From Bacteroides sp. M10 (GTDB lineage: Bacteria; Bacteroidota; Bacteroidia; Bacteroidales; Bacteroidaceae), in the NCBI RefSeq assembly GCF_014334015.1, contig NZ_CP060488.1, forward strand, positions 5,662,501 to 5,726,500: DNA of 64,000 bases. Reading direction: 5' to 3'. Shown piece after piece: positions 9,573 to 18,658 of the stretch. The notes under the pieces were generated by a model. The model was not told the origin of the DNA, searched no databases, and saw only the letters and a list, made by a program, of their open reading frames with translations. The translations under genes were made by a program, and so were the position numbers. Each line of letters starts with the position of its first letter. The stretch's first letter is position 1.

Positions 9573-12500
9573 TTAGAATTTCAGTTGAACTCCCAAATTA
9601 AAAGTACGAGACAAAGGATAAGAATCATAACCTAACTCCGGATCCCATAGTTTAAACGGACTCCATACAGCCAAGTTATCACCACTAAAATAGACACGAC
9701 AATAAGGAAATGTATATCCCAATTCAAGCGTTTTGAAACGAATAAAATTTCCATTACGCATCCAATACGAGCTAGCCTTCATATTGTTTTCAATCTGACT
9801 ATTTTGAACTCCTAGTCTCGGATAGGCAGCACTTGGATTCGGATTCTTTTCTGACCAATAATCCTTAGCAATAAAAGCCATTAAGTTACGTTCGCCATAT
9901 GACACATCCGAAAAGAAAGGAGAAATACCATTAATCATTATAGTACGTTGGGCAGAACCATTAAAGAATACTCCGAAATCAATTTTTTTATAAGTTATAT
10001 TTATGCCCAAACCATATTGAATCCGAGGAATATTACCATAATCTGATAATACTACCATATCATCCTCAGTAATGAGTCCATCACCATTCACATCACGATA
10101 CTTTATATCACCCGGCATAACCGTACTACCTAAGCTCTGGGTCGGACTTACATTAATTTCTTCCTGACTAGCGAACAAACCTTCTGCAATATATCCTTTC
10201 GTTGTACTTAATGGTCTTCCCGTATCCGATTTCCAGACATAAGGATAGTCCGGTTCATCTTTATATACATATTTATTTTTATTATACGTAAGGCTACCAC
10301 GCATATCAATGATAAACTCCTTAAAAAGCTCTTTGCGCCAATTGATACTGAATTCATACCCCATATTATCAACGGCACCAATATTACTCCAAGGTACAGC
10401 ATTCTGATACCCCATAATAGCCGGCCATGAAGCACGTCTCATCAGGATATTATACCTTTTATCATAGAAATAATCAAAAGTCAGATTCACTTGATTAAAC
10501 AATTCCAGATCCACACCAATATCCAATTTCTTTACCCGTTCCCATCCTGCATTCATCACTGCATACGAATTGACAACAGGTCCCTTATATGCATCTCCTC
10601 CAACATTACCAAGATAACCGGTATGATATACTCCACTGCCTGTCAAATTGACTCCATCCAGATATAAGAAGTGTGCAGCAGCAGGATTTGCCTGAAGCCC
10701 GGTTTCATCACTACCCACCAATCCATATGAACCACGAATCTTAAAATAGTTGACATACTTCTCCATTGGTTTCCAGAAATCTTCACCGCTGACAACCCAA
10801 CCTAGTGACATAGCCGGAAAGAATTCAAAACGATCCTCTTTCCCCAAACGTTCCGTACCATTATAACCGAAATTGGCCTCTACTAGATATTTGTGCTTAT
10901 AGTCATAAGTAAAACGGCCTGAAAAACCTTGATTACGATTTGGCAAAGTTCCATTACGATATTCACGTTGCATATACATCAACATCCCCGATACTGAATG
11001 TTTCTCTCCGAAAGTACGTGAGTAATCAATTCTGGCATCCAGATAAATCGTATTATCATTTCCTTTCTTTATCTCACCTTCCTGAATATATTCTTGTCCA
11101 CTATTACCTATACGATCTAATCGCAGATTATCTTCTGTAGAACTCATCTTTGCCAAGTAATAAAATGGTTCCATCGTACGCGTATAATTAGAAGATGCAT
11201 AACCCTTAAAATTCACCAATGCTTTAACTGACAACCCTTTTGTTATAAAACCCAAGTCCTGTTCAATATTTAAAGTCGTATTCAAAGTACTATAATTTTC
11301 CTCCTTAAAAGACTCCATCATCTTCGCATATGGATTAAGATATGTCCTTTCTCCCTGTGTAAGCCAAGCATTACCAAAACGAATATGGGTATCACCTTCC
11401 TGGCTAGGATAAGTGGCTGGAAATGTAATAGGATTGGCATAATAAGCATATTTAAATAAATCAGAGACAGAATATCCGGGTCCTTTATGGTGCCCAATTT
11501 GTGCATTCATCCTCAATCCTACTTTAGTAGTAGAAGTTAGCTTGTAAGTGATATTATTTTGAAAAATATAATCCCATTGATTGATATTATTATCGAAAGA
11601 GTAAGTTTTAGGTATATCCAACATACCGGTATTATGATTGGCTTGCAAACTCAAATAATATGTTACACGCGAACCACCACCGGAAACATTCACATTTGCT
11701 CTTTGATTCATTGTCATGTCTTTAAACATCACATCACGCCAATTTACATCCGGTGCCAGGTAAGGGGAAGTATGCGAACGTGTTAAATCAATTATATCTC
11801 TGGAATATTTCAAACCAGCATCGGGATTACGCGTCAATAAAGCTTCATTATAGATTTCCATCCAAGTGGCTCCATCTACATAATCCACCATTTTTGTCGG
11901 TCGCATAAATGAATTCTCAAATGAAACATTAATTGTCGCTTTGGAGTTTTCCATACCATCTTTAGTCGTGACAAGCATAACACCATTAGCTCCACGCGCA
12001 CCGTAAATAGCAGTAGCCGAAGCATCTTTTAATATCGAAAAACTTTCAATGGATTCCGAAGGTATACGGTTTAAATCACCAGAAGATATTTCCACTCCAT
12101 CCATTAAGATAAGAGGAGTAGCGCGCCCGCCGAAAGTACTGACACCACGAATATAAAATTCAGAAGCAGCTCCCGGTTCTCCGGTTTTAGTGACAGCAAC
12201 CACACCAGCCAATTTTCCTGCAAAATTATTTGTTAAAGCAGATGAAGGGCTACGCAACCCCTCACCTTTTACAGAAGTAATAGACCCCGTTACTGATATT
12301 TTCTTTTGCGTTCCGGCTCCTACAACAACTACTTCACTTAACATTTCATTATCGGATGCCATCTTCACATTCACAATACCTAAATCACCTACCATTAATG
12401 TTTGTTTCTTATATCCTATATAAGAAAATTCTAACTCTGTATTATTTGAAACCTCTATTGAAAACTTTCCATCCAAATCTGTTATTGTACCTACTCCCGG

Positions 12501-12968
12501 TGTATCTTTAACCGAAATACTGACTCCAACCAATAACTCGTCAGTCGAAGCATCTATAACTGTACCTATTAGTTTACGTTTCTGTCGTTTTTTATTTTGA
12601 GAATCCTGTTGGACGCTATTCTTTTTCAAAGAGATTTGTCGATCTTTGATCTCATATTGAACATCCATGCCTTTAAATAACTGATCCAAAACAAAAGTTA
12701 TAGGTTTATCTTTCACTGATAAACTCACTTTTCGTTTGGTATCAATTGTATTATTGTAGTAAAAGAATATAAACTCACTATTCTTCTCTATATAATCAAG
12801 AACCTCTTTTACGGTTTTATTCCGTACTTCAATCGTGAAAGTTTTCTCTTGATGATATATTCCTACATTGACAGAGTAAGAATGCAAAGAAAGAAAACAA
12901 AAACTAAAAAGGAATAATATGCGAGATATTTTTATCCTCGCAAAAAAGTCTGCATTGTTATTTTTCAT
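9573..12968 (-). CDS. SusC-family TonB-dependent transporter with STN signalling domain
   Basis: An 1131-residue outer-membrane transporter. After a signal peptide comes an STN (secretin/TonB N-terminal) domain at ~35-110 (VRNKTVKEVLDYIEKNSEF then FVLDQLFKGMDVQYEI), which in TonB-dependent transducers contacts a FecR-type anti-sigma factor. Next are a carboxypeptidase-regulatory-like domain (~133-215, DLDGKFSIEV), a TonB box/plug region with FYIRGVSTFGG and PLILMDGVE, and a 22-strand barrel ending in FNLGVQLKF with terminal Phe. The STN domain together with the upstream fecR and ECF sigma genes makes this a regulator-transporter, not only an importer. The gene starts 163 bp after fecR ends, with a hairpin in the gap, and probably has its own ECF-dependent promoter. 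Confidence 0.97.
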   Translation of the reverse strand: MKNNNADFFARIKISRILFLFSFCFLSLHSYSVNVGIYHQEKTFTIEVRNKTVKEVLDYIEKNSEFIFFYYNNTIDTKRKVSLSVKDKPITFVLDQLFKGMDVQYEIKDRQISLKKNSVQQDSQNKKRQKRKLIGTVIDASTDELLVGVSISVKDTPGVGTITDLDGKFSIEVSNNTELEFSYIGYKKQTLMVGDLGIVNVKMASDNEMLSEVVVVGAGTQKKISVTGSITSVKGEGLRSPSSALTNNFAGKLAGVVAVTKTGEPGAASEFYIRGVSTFGGRATPLILMDGVEISSGDLNRIPSESIESFSILKDASATAIYGARGANGVMLVTTKDGMENSKATINVSFENSFMRPTKMVDYVDGATWMEIYNEALLTRNPDAGLKYSRDIIDLTRSHTSPYLAPDVNWRDVMFKDMTMNQRANVNVSGGGSRVTYYLSLQANHNTGMLDIPKTYSFDNNINQWDYIFQNNITYKLTSTTKVGLRMNAQIGHHKGPGYSVSDLFKYAYYANPITFPATYPSQEGDTHIRFGNAWLTQGERTYLNPYAKMMESFKEENYSTLNTTLNIEQDLGFITKGLSVKALVNFKGYASSNYTRTMEPFYYLAKMSSTEDNLRLDRIGNSGQEYIQEGEIKKGNDNTIYLDARIDYSRTFGEKHSVSGMLMYMQREYRNGTLPNRNQGFSGRFTYDYKHKYLVEANFGYNGTERLGKEDRFEFFPAMSLGWVVSGEDFWKPMEKYVNYFKIRGSYGLVGSDETGLQANPAAAHFLYLDGVNLTGSGVYHTGYLGNVGGDAYKGPVVNSYAVMNAGWERVKKLDIGVDLELFNQVNLTFDYFYDKRYNILMRRASWPAIMGYQNAVPWSNIGAVDNMGYEFSINWRKELFKEFIIDMRGSLTYNKNKYVYKDEPDYPYVWKSDTGRPLSTTKGYIAEGLFASQEEINVSPTQSLGSTVMPGDIKYRDVNGDGLITEDDMVVLSDYGNIPRIQYGLGINITYKKIDFGVFFNGSAQRTIMINGISPFFSDVSYGERNLMAFIAKDYWSEKNPNPSAAYPRLGVQNSQIENNMKASSYWMRNGNFIRFKTLELGYTFPYCRVYFSGDNLAVWSPFKLWDPELGYDSYPLSRTFNLGVQLKF

Positions 12969-13023
12969 ATATTAGCAACGAATTAAAAAATTAAACAATC
13001 TTGAACATTGTTTCAATTTGATT

Positions 13024-13057
13024 ATAGCTGAATGATAGCGCAATATCGTTCAGCTAT
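13024..13057. other. Hairpin between fecR and susC
   Basis: The inverted repeat ATAGCTGAA (13024-13032) / TTCAGCTAT (13049-13057) has a short inner extension GATA/TATC and a GCGCAA-type loop. The plus strand continues into six T residues. The minus strand, on which both neighbouring genes are read, does not. It may therefore end read-through from fecR only weakly, act as a leader structure for susC, or be a plus-strand terminator with no gene behind it. The rest of the 163-bp gap is AT-rich, and I see no canonical TAnnTTTG box. That would fit an ECF-type susC promoter, whose sequence I cannot define. Confidence 0.5.
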
Positions 13058-13131
13058 TTTTTATGGGGTCTTTATTTCTCATAAAAAACAGGTGTAATAA
13101 TAAGGTTAATAAATTAAGTTTATTCTATCAT

Positions 13132-14211
13132 CTATTCCTTTCTCACATATATTTTATCATCTAAATTTTCATAATAAATAGGAGCGGAAAATGATATAGT
13201 GTGTAAGACGTCTTCTAACTTTTCTTTTAAATCCAACTTTCCAGAAACCAGCATTTGTTCAACTTCCGGATCTAGAATAAATTCCTTTCCATAATACAGA
13301 TTTAACTTCTTGAATACTCTATCCAATGGTTCATTTGTATACATCAACATATTCTTCACCCAACATACATAAGGTTCTATGTCTACATTTTTAGGAGCAT
13401 CCAGCTGCCCGGCATGAATATCGACCAATTGCCCCGGAGCGAGCTTCACTTGTTTTTTACTCTGATTCTTTATATTTACACTTCCTTCAACCAATACTAC
13501 AGATGACATTCCTTCCGACGGATATGCTGATACATTAAACACCGTACCTAACACTTGCACTTGAAAATCCTTTGTCTTGACTATAAAAGGAGTCTTTTCA
13601 TCATGAAATACATCCAAGTAAATCTCACCTTCTACATAAATCTCACGTCTATTCTTATTAAAATAACTAGGATAAACGACACGTGTTCCCGAATTTACCC
13701 ATAAACGAGTACCATCTGACAAAGTCAACTGAGTTCTTTTTCCTTTGGGAATGATCAGCTGGTTGAACTCCATTTCTTTTTCTTTCACCTCAAGCTGATT
13801 TATCGTATCAGAGTTAACAACTACTGTTCCACACTGAGAATAGACAATATTTGCATCATTCGCTCCAACTTCTATTTCTTTCTTCCCAGGCATTAACAAT
13901 ATTATCTCACTATCTGCTGATTGACTTATTTGATTTTCTGCAAACTCTGTTATTGTGTTATCTTCTATATAATAAGACATGAAATGTTGCCCCAGCAGAA
14001 ATATACCCAAAAAGATTGCAGCTACAGATGAAGCTGTAAATATATAAAGGATACGACGCCGGGTATTTTCAGCCCTTTCAATACGAACCTGAGATTCTAT
14101 ACGCTTCCATAATTCATCCATTCCCGTAGGAGTACTTGTTTTCTCCGACGATCTAAAATGCTGAATTAGTCTTCGCGCAACATGTGTTATATTGGATTTA
14201 TTCTTTTCCAT
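13132..14211 (-). CDS. FecR-family anti-sigma factor
   Basis: A 359-residue inner-membrane anti-sigma factor. A cytoplasmic N-terminal segment (~1-45, binds sigma) is followed by one transmembrane helix (~46-68, ILYIFTASSVAAIFLGIFLL). A periplasmic FecR domain spans ~155-250 (IPKGKRTQLTLSDGTRLWVNSGTRVVYP, then VEGEIYLDVFHDEKTPFIVKT). A C-terminal DUF4974-type module (~285-359, PLDRVFKKLNLYYGKEF) would receive the signal from the STN domain of SusC. It sits 43 bp downstream of its partner sigma gene. Its role is to hold the ECF sigma factor inactive until the transporter senses its glycan. Confidence 0.95.
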   Translation of the reverse strand: MEKNKSNITHVARRLIQHFRSSEKTSTPTGMDELWKRIESQVRIERAENTRRRILYIFTASSVAAIFLGIFLLGQHFMSYYIEDNTITEFAENQISQSADSEIILLMPGKKEIEVGANDANIVYSQCGTVVVNSDTINQLEVKEKEMEFNQLIIPKGKRTQLTLSDGTRLWVNSGTRVVYPSYFNKNRREIYVEGEIYLDVFHDEKTPFIVKTKDFQVQVLGTVFNVSAYPSEGMSSVVLVEGSVNIKNQSKKQVKLAPGQLVDIHAGQLDAPKNVDIEPYVCWVKNMLMYTNEPLDRVFKKLNLYYGKEFILDPEVEQMLVSGKLDLKEKLEDVLHTISFSAPIYYENLDDKIYVRKE

Positions 14212-14254
14212 TCTTTATTACTCTTTATATTAGATACGGTAATAAAGAAAAAAA

Positions 14255-14863
14255 CTACTCACTTTTTAGGAAAAAAATAAGAGAAAAAATAAATAAATAA
14301 TTGTCATCAGCTATTTTCATCCTAAGTTTTGTCAAAGCACGAGAAACTAAATTCATGGAAGATTGAGGGTTAATATCCAGTATTACAGCGACTTCCTTAT
14401 AGGACAATCCTTTAATATAACGAAGATAGATCGCTTCTCTCTGATTGTCAGAAAGACTTTTATAAGCTTCCATTATTTTTTTACTAAGCAATAATTCTTC
14501 ATCATTATCTTTAAATAGTGCCGCCAAGTAAGTATCATCAACTGTCAATTCAAAAGATAACTCATTTAAATCCTCTACCACCTTCAATGATGACAGCTTA
14601 TCAAACAATATATTTCTCAAAGACTTTAAAAGATAGGATCTCACATAATCTGTGGATGATAAACGGCTACTATTGCATAATTTGACGAAAAGGTCCTGAA
14701 TGGCATCCTTCACCATTTCTTCATCCGTACAATATTTAAGCCCATAGTTCAGCAACAATTCATAATGCCTCCTATATAACACTTCCAAAGACATCATGTC
14801 CCCCTTCAACATAAGGTTCCATAAAGCAATGTCCTCCATTTTATAATAAGATCCCTGTTGCAT
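14255..14863 (-). CDS. ECF RNA polymerase sigma factor controlling the PUL
   Basis: A 202-residue ECF-type sigma-70 factor. Region 2 lies at ~28-70 (YRRHYELLLNYGLKYC, then DEEMVKDAIQDLFVKLC). Region 4 lies at ~130-180 (LSDNQREAIYLRYIKGLSYKEVA, then ALTKLRMKIA), with a short hydrophobic tail. The start at 14863 adds eight residues before a second candidate, MEDIALWNLMLKGD at 14839, which matches the usual beginning of Bacteroides ECF factors; neither has a strong ribosome binding site. It is the first gene of the sigma/FecR/SusC relay. The 233 bp upstream (14864-15096) hold no gene and no clear TAnnTTTG box. Confidence 0.95.
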   Translation of the reverse strand: MQQGSYYKMEDIALWNLMLKGDMMSLEVLYRRHYELLLNYGLKYCTDEEMVKDAIQDLFVKLCNSSRLSSTDYVRSYLLKSLRNILFDKLSSLKVVEDLNELSFELTVDDTYLAALFKDNDEELLLSKKIMEAYKSLSDNQREAIYLRYIKGLSYKEVAVILDINPQSSMNLVSRALTKLRMKIADDNYLFIFSLIFFLKSE

Positions 14864-15096
14864 GATTAGTATTAGAGCCCATTCAATTTTAAAAGATTAA
14901 TATAATAAAGAGTGCTTCTTCTCTCCTTAAAAGTTTTTCGGATACTACAAAACACATATAGGATGAATTTAGAAGAAATACAGCGGCAAGTTATCAAGTT
15001 TTTTTTGAACTCGCAAGAAAGATATCAATAAATGCCACCAAATAAACAGGAGAGATTCAACATCGTGCATCCATAATATCAGATTTACCGTCCTTA

Positions 15097-16287
15097 TCAC
15101 CAACCTGTCTCATCCCATCCGGCAGCGGAGTACCATTGTATCGACTGACGATAAAAAGGATTTATCTCCTCTTCATACGACTGACGAAATATATAAGTAG
15201 AAAGTCCTGCAGAGCCATTCATCAAGAAACTACCGCCATAACTGGAGTAATTATTAGGAGTAGTCTTCCAATAAACCACAGCAGCATCATAAGCAGCTTT
15301 CCAAGCCTCATATTCGCTAGTCTCACTACCTAAAGAACGTATTAATCCATCAAAATCATAATAATACTTACTGGACCGACAATCATAACAGAGTATGCCC
15401 GATGTGGCTATCGCTTGTCTGCCCTTAATATATTTCGGAATAATCTCACTACTGCTTTTAGCCAGTTGTTCCAACATGGAAGTGTTCACAACAGAAACAG
15501 AGACTCCTGCCGTCCAGGGATCACCTAAGCCCCAATTATATGGCAATTTGCCAGTATAAAGATTTTCATCTGCATAAAATTCAAAATATGCCTTTGCTAT
15601 GTCCGTAGCCGATGCATTATTGGCAAACATAGCCGGAACTACTTTCTGATATGGAGCACCCGGCGCGGGTATCTCTGTCGGAGAGCCTATTATGTAATCC
15701 GCATGTTCCTTCAATTCATAGACCACTTCAACAGATTGCATAAAGCATGCATCGAAAAGGAGAAAACTCAAATGAGGCGCATTACGCAGAACATCTTTTA
15801 ACTCGGAAATATCCATGTAATTTGAACCACCATCCTGTCCCCACCAACGGGTTTTATTTTGCGATTTTGCCAACCATCCTTCTCCATGAGACCACAAAAC
15901 CAACCCATAACTCTGTGCGGGATATTCAGAAAATGCCGTGTTGATAACCTCCTTCATCTTAGAGACATCTACAGAGTTTCTTCCTTCATACGTAGCGATT
16001 ACCTCCTGTACGACATTCTTCTTTTTATCCTTCTTCAATCGAATTAGTTTAGGACTTGATCCGGTATCAATGTATACGAGTAGGTTATAAGAGTTATCAT
16101 CTACAGACTGCATCCCCTCTGTCATTTCCGCCAAATCCTCTGTGGCAAAGCTGCGAAGAGAATTATCACCTGCTATATAAACAAGAACTGTACGCATCTG
16201 GACTCCTCTTTCATCATCGTCATTATGACAAGCGATTACCAGCATAGCCAAACACACAAACAAGGAGAATATTTTTATCTTTTTCAT
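15097..16287 (-). CDS. Clostripain-like C11 cysteine peptidase, lipoprotein
   Basis: A 396-residue C11 (clan CD) peptidase. The signal peptide ends LVIAC (lipid Cys20) followed by HNDDDERG, so it is a lipoprotein, possibly surface-exposed. The family core is clear: VLVYIAGDNSL at ~34-44, catalytic His134 in LWSHGEGW, and catalytic Cys181 in LLFDACFMQSVEVVYEL. Members cleave after Arg or Lys and are often autoprocessed. A GSPTEIPAPG loop after the Cys completes the fold. It reads toward the ECF sigma gene but is separated from it by 233 bp and has its own -7 box, so it is probably not part of the PUL. The natural substrate is unknown; toxin or surface-protein processing is known for relatives. 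Confidence 0.93.
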   Translation of the reverse strand: MKKIKIFSLFVCLAMLVIACHNDDDERGVQMRTVLVYIAGDNSLRSFATEDLAEMTEGMQSVDDNSYNLLVYIDTGSSPKLIRLKKDKKKNVVQEVIATYEGRNSVDVSKMKEVINTAFSEYPAQSYGLVLWSHGEGWLAKSQNKTRWWGQDGGSNYMDISELKDVLRNAPHLSFLLFDACFMQSVEVVYELKEHADYIIGSPTEIPAPGAPYQKVVPAMFANNASATDIAKAYFEFYADENLYTGKLPYNWGLGDPWTAGVSVSVVNTSMLEQLAKSSSEIIPKYIKGRQAIATSGILCYDCRSSKYYYDFDGLIRSLGSETSEYEAWKAAYDAAVVYWKTTPNNYSSYGGSFLMNGSAGLSTYIFRQSYEEEINPFYRQSIQWYSAAGWDETGW

Positions 16288-16310
16288 TAGATTTCAAGTT
16301 TATTACGAGG

Positions 16311-16318
16311 CAAAGATA
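16311..16318 (-). promoter_or_regulatory. -7 box of the C11 peptidase gene
   Basis: The minus strand reads TATCTTTG, an exact match to the Bacteroides TAnnTTTG -7 element, about 24 bp before the ATG. It lies directly against the U-tract of the terminator for the upstream gene. There is no TTTG at the ideal distance; the nearest is 15 bp upstream, so the -33 element is weak. Confidence 0.6.
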
Positions 16319-16352
16319 AAAAAATAAGAGATGCAAAGCTGCATCTCTTATT
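16316..16352 (-). terminator. Rho-independent terminator of the small secreted protein gene
   Basis: A perfect 13-bp stem (16323-16335 with 16340-16352, core AAGAGATGCA / TGCATCTCTT) with a 4-nt loop, followed on the minus strand by seven U residues. Confidence 0.88.
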
Positions 16353-16377
16353 ATATTAACAATTTAACTATTGCTTA

Positions 16378-16779
16378 TTATTCTTCCGGTTTCGTAAAGT
16401 GGAATTTATCAGAATCAATCCGCGACACCGTCATTCTATTATTTTTCTTGTATTTATTCAGAATCTTCGTTGCCTCTTTTTCTAATTTCTTCTTGTTTTC
16501 CGAGAAGTAAATCATACATGTACTATTCTGTTGCAACTGGTTATCCTCCAAATAATTCTTCAACTGATAACTATATAACTCACGGTGAGACAAGAAACCT
16601 TCCTTGCTAACTTTCGCACTATCTAATATCTGAATGTCCGTGAAATAGACTACTGTATCCGTAAATGAGGCAGAAATTCCAAAAGCATAAACCGGTTTAG
16701 AGTGGTCTTTTTTCAAGGAAAAAGCGGAGCACATGGTAAACACAAGTGCAATTGCAAATAGTATTTTTACGTATTTCAT
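16378..16779 (-). CDS. Small secreted protein of unknown function
   Basis: A 133-residue protein with a signal peptide (MKYVKILFAIALVFTMCSAFS) and no domain I can name. After the signal it is mixed alpha/beta: VYAFGISASFTDTVVYFTDIQ, then a Lys-rich helix (ENKKKLEKEATKILNKYKKNN) and a final strand RIDSDKFHF. The single mature Cys in QNSTCMIYFSENKKK has no obvious partner. It has its own -7 box and terminator, so it is probably monocistronic. A periplasmic location is likely. I can assign no function from sequence or neighbours. Confidence 0.8.
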   Translation of the reverse strand: MKYVKILFAIALVFTMCSAFSLKKDHSKPVYAFGISASFTDTVVYFTDIQILDSAKVSKEGFLSHRELYSYQLKNYLEDNQLQQNSTCMIYFSENKKKLEKEATKILNKYKKNNRMTVSRIDSDKFHFTKPEE

Positions 16780-16800
16780 ATCATATAATTTTTAACCTTG

Positions 16801-16808
16801 CAAAGGTA
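16801..16808 (-). promoter_or_regulatory. -7 box of the small secreted protein gene
   Basis: The minus strand reads TACCTTTG, an exact TAnnTTTG element, 22 bp before the ATG at 16779. As with the next gene, it directly abuts the U-tract of the preceding terminator. No good -33 TTTG is seen at the right distance. Confidence 0.55.
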
Positions 16809-16810
16809 AC

Positions 16811-16831
16811 AAAAAAGAGGAGATTACCTCT
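16811..16831 (-). terminator. Terminator after the YkuD_2 gene
   Basis: A short stem AGAGG/CCTCT (16816-16820 with 16827-16831) and a 6-nt loop, followed on the minus strand by six U residues. It is short but well placed, 26 bp past the stop codon. Confidence 0.65.
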
Positions 16832-16856
16832 ATTTATCTCAAATAAATAGCATTTC

Positions 16857-17480
16857 TTAGTCATAGACCCATAGCAGGACTGGTTTCTTTTCCGCTTTGA
16901 GCAACCCGTCAACTTTCCTCATCACTTCATCAGATATTACAGGACACCCTTGACTGATTCCTAACGGAAGATGCAAAGGATACACCTCTGTTTCCGGCAA
17001 CGGAGTATAAGAATGCAACACGATATACCGCTTGAAAGCATTATCATTCGTCGCTTCCAATCCATGTAATTTATAATGAATATTGATTCCCCACTTGCTA
17101 TACGACCGGATACCCACTTTGTATTTCCCCAAAGAAGAGCAATAACTACCTTCCACATTGCTGAATACAGGCTTGGACACAGTGCTATTTTTCCCATATC
17201 CATGAGCACAGAGACTGGCATATTTCACGGAATCTCCTTTGAAATCCCATACAAAAAAACGCCTTTTACCAGAATGAATACTGAAATCTACCAGAAAGCA
17301 ATAATTCGTATTATATCCGTTCTTATCACAATAAGCCTTTCCCACCTGTGCTTTTTCCCGCAAACGCTGCTCTACTTTAACAGGCACCGAATCAGAAGAG
17401 GATGCCGCACATTTTGCATACGCCACCATCCCTGCTCCCAAAACAATAAGAACCAATGATATTAAAACTGACTTTTTCAT
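16857..17480 (-). CDS. Secreted murein L,D-transpeptidase catalytic domain-like (YkuD_2) protein
   Basis: A 207-residue exported protein of the YkuD_2 family (PF13645). An N-terminal hydrophobic signal (~1-22) is followed by the fold core: FLVDFSIHSGKRRFFVWDF at ~62-80, ASLCAHGYG at ~88, then His156 in YIVLHSY and Cys179 in ISQGCPV. These two residues are spaced as in L,D-transpeptidases (HG...S.GC(I/V)). Such enzymes form or exchange peptidoglycan cross-links or attach proteins to murein. The YkuD_2 subgroup is poorly characterised, so activity is inferred from the His/Cys pair. It reads as a single gene between rpoD and the small secreted protein. Confidence 0.87.
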   Translation of the reverse strand: MKKSVLISLVLIVLGAGMVAYAKCAASSSDSVPVKVEQRLREKAQVGKAYCDKNGYNTNYCFLVDFSIHSGKRRFFVWDFKGDSVKYASLCAHGYGKNSTVSKPVFSNVEGSYCSSLGKYKVGIRSYSKWGINIHYKLHGLEATNDNAFKRYIVLHSYTPLPETEVYPLHLPLGISQGCPVISDEVMRKVDGLLKAEKKPVLLWVYD

Positions 17481-17525
17481 AAAACTCGCATAGTATAAGA
17501 TTGAATTATAGAATGGGGCTTATGT

Positions 17526-17577
17526 AAAAAGTCGCATAAGTACATTCTTCTATATGAAAAGTGCGACTTATGCGACT
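17526..17577 (-). terminator. Rho-independent terminator of rpoD
   Basis: A perfect 12-bp inverted repeat, AGTCGCATAAGT (17530-17541) with ACTTATGCGACT (17566-17577). The minus-strand transcript continues into five U residues. The 24-nt loop itself repeats part of the stem sequence. It lies 38 bp past the rpoD stop. Confidence 0.82.
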
Positions 17578-17614
17578 CTAATTCTTTTTTCTTTCAGAAA
17601 CTGATATTCCTTAC

Positions 17615-18475
17615 TTATCCCAAGTAAGATTTGAGCAATTTACTACGATTACTTTGTCTAAGTCTTCTAATTGCTTTTTCTTTAATCTGACGAACGCGCT
17701 CACGTGTGAGGCCAAATTTATCGCCGATTTCTTCCAATGTCATTTCTTGCTGTCCGATACCGAAAAACATCTGAATGATTTCTTTTTCTCTATCGGTTAA
17801 CGTAGAAAGAGCTCTATCAATTTCCCTCGCAAGAGACTCATTAACCAGAGAGCGGTCCGCCATTGGCGAATCATCGTTAACCAACACATCCAACAGGCTG
17901 TTATCCTCCCCTTCCACAAAAGGCGCATCCACCGAAATATGACGGCCGGATACCTTCAGCGTATCAGAGATTTTATCAACCGGAATTTCCAGTTCGTCTG
18001 CCAACTCCTCGGGAGACGGACGCCGCTCGTTTTCCTGTTCAAACTTCGAGAAGGCTTTGCTGATCTTATTCAGCGAACCTACCTGATTCAACGGGAGACG
18101 AACAATACGCGACTGCTCTGCCAATGCTTGCAGAATAGACTGGCGAATCCACCATACAGCGTAGCTAATGAACTTAAATCCACGTGTTTCATCAAATTTC
18201 TCGGCAGCCTTAATCAGTCCTAAATTGCCTTCATTAATCAAGTCAGGCAAACTCAAACCTTGGTTCTGGTACTGTTTAGCCACAGATACGACGAAACGAA
18301 GATTGGCACGTGTCAATTTTTCCAATGCTACACGGTCACCCTTACGAATGCGTTGAGCGAGTTCCACTTCTTCCTCGACAGTAATCAGGTCTTCACGGCC
18401 GATTTCCTGCAAATACTTATCAAGAGAAGCGCTCTCTCTGTTAGTGATACTTTTGGTAATCTTTAGTTGTCTCAT
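17615..18475 (-). CDS. rpoD: Primary RNA polymerase sigma factor (sigma-ABfr type)
   Basis: A 286-residue group 1-type sigma-70 factor, the short Bacteroidetes form that lacks region 1.1. Region 1.2 is at ~15-45 ([16 protein letters not shown]). Region 2 is at ~65-135, with the core-binding and -10 melting segments [36 protein letters not shown], and [17 protein letters not shown]. Region 3 is at ~150-220. Region 4.2 is a helix-turn-helix at ~240-280 ([28 protein letters not shown]). It reads the unusual Bacteroides promoters (TAnnTTTG / TTTG), several of which are listed in this annotation. It has its own promoter and terminator, and its start lies just downstream of the htrA terminator. Confidence 0.98.
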   Translation of the reverse strand: MRQLKITKSITNRESASLDKYLQEIGREDLITVEEEVELAQRIRKGDRVALEKLTRANLRFVVSVAKQYQNQGLSLPDLINEGNLGLIKAAEKFDETRGFKFISYAVWWIRQSILQALAEQSRIVRLPLNQVGSLNKISKAFSKFEQENERRPSPEELADELEIPVDKISDTLKVSGRHISVDAPFVEGEDNSLLDVLVNDDSPMADRSLVNESLAREIDRALSTLTDREKEIIQMFFGIGQQEMTLEEIGDKFGLTRERVRQIKEKAIRRLRQSNRSKLLKSYLG

Positions 18476-18498
18476 TCTTTAAAAACAGATTTGGAGTG

Positions 18499-18532
18499 CA
18501 AAGTTACGACAAATAATTTGTTAACATACAAA
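18499..18532 (-). promoter_or_regulatory. Promoter of rpoD
   Basis: On the minus strand, TTTG (18529-18532) and TAACTTTG (18499-18506) are separated by 22 bp, close to the Bacteroides -33/-7 consensus. The -7 box is 24 bp upstream of the ATG. Confidence 0.72.
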
Positions 18533-18571
18533 ATTAAGTAACTTTTACACTATATTTTTCATCTAATAAAA

Positions 18572-18606
18572 CAAAAAGAGATGCCGACAAGTTGATTGGC
18601 GGCATC
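18572..18606 (-). terminator. Rho-independent terminator of htrA
   Basis: Stem GATGCCG (18580-18586) with CGGCATC (18600-18606), followed on the minus strand by CUCUUUUUG. It lies about 50 bp beyond the htrA stop and upstream of the rpoD promoter. Confidence 0.8.
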
Positions 18607-18658
18607 CTTTTTCTATTTCATTAGCTTATCCTGCAATCTTCTTACCTTATTTTATATA

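Noticed and set aside
14864..15096. Possible small gene or promoter in the 233-bp gap upstream of the ECF sigma gene
   Set aside because: No open frame with coding character and no exact TAnnTTTG box; treated as untranslated and control sequence of unknown detail.
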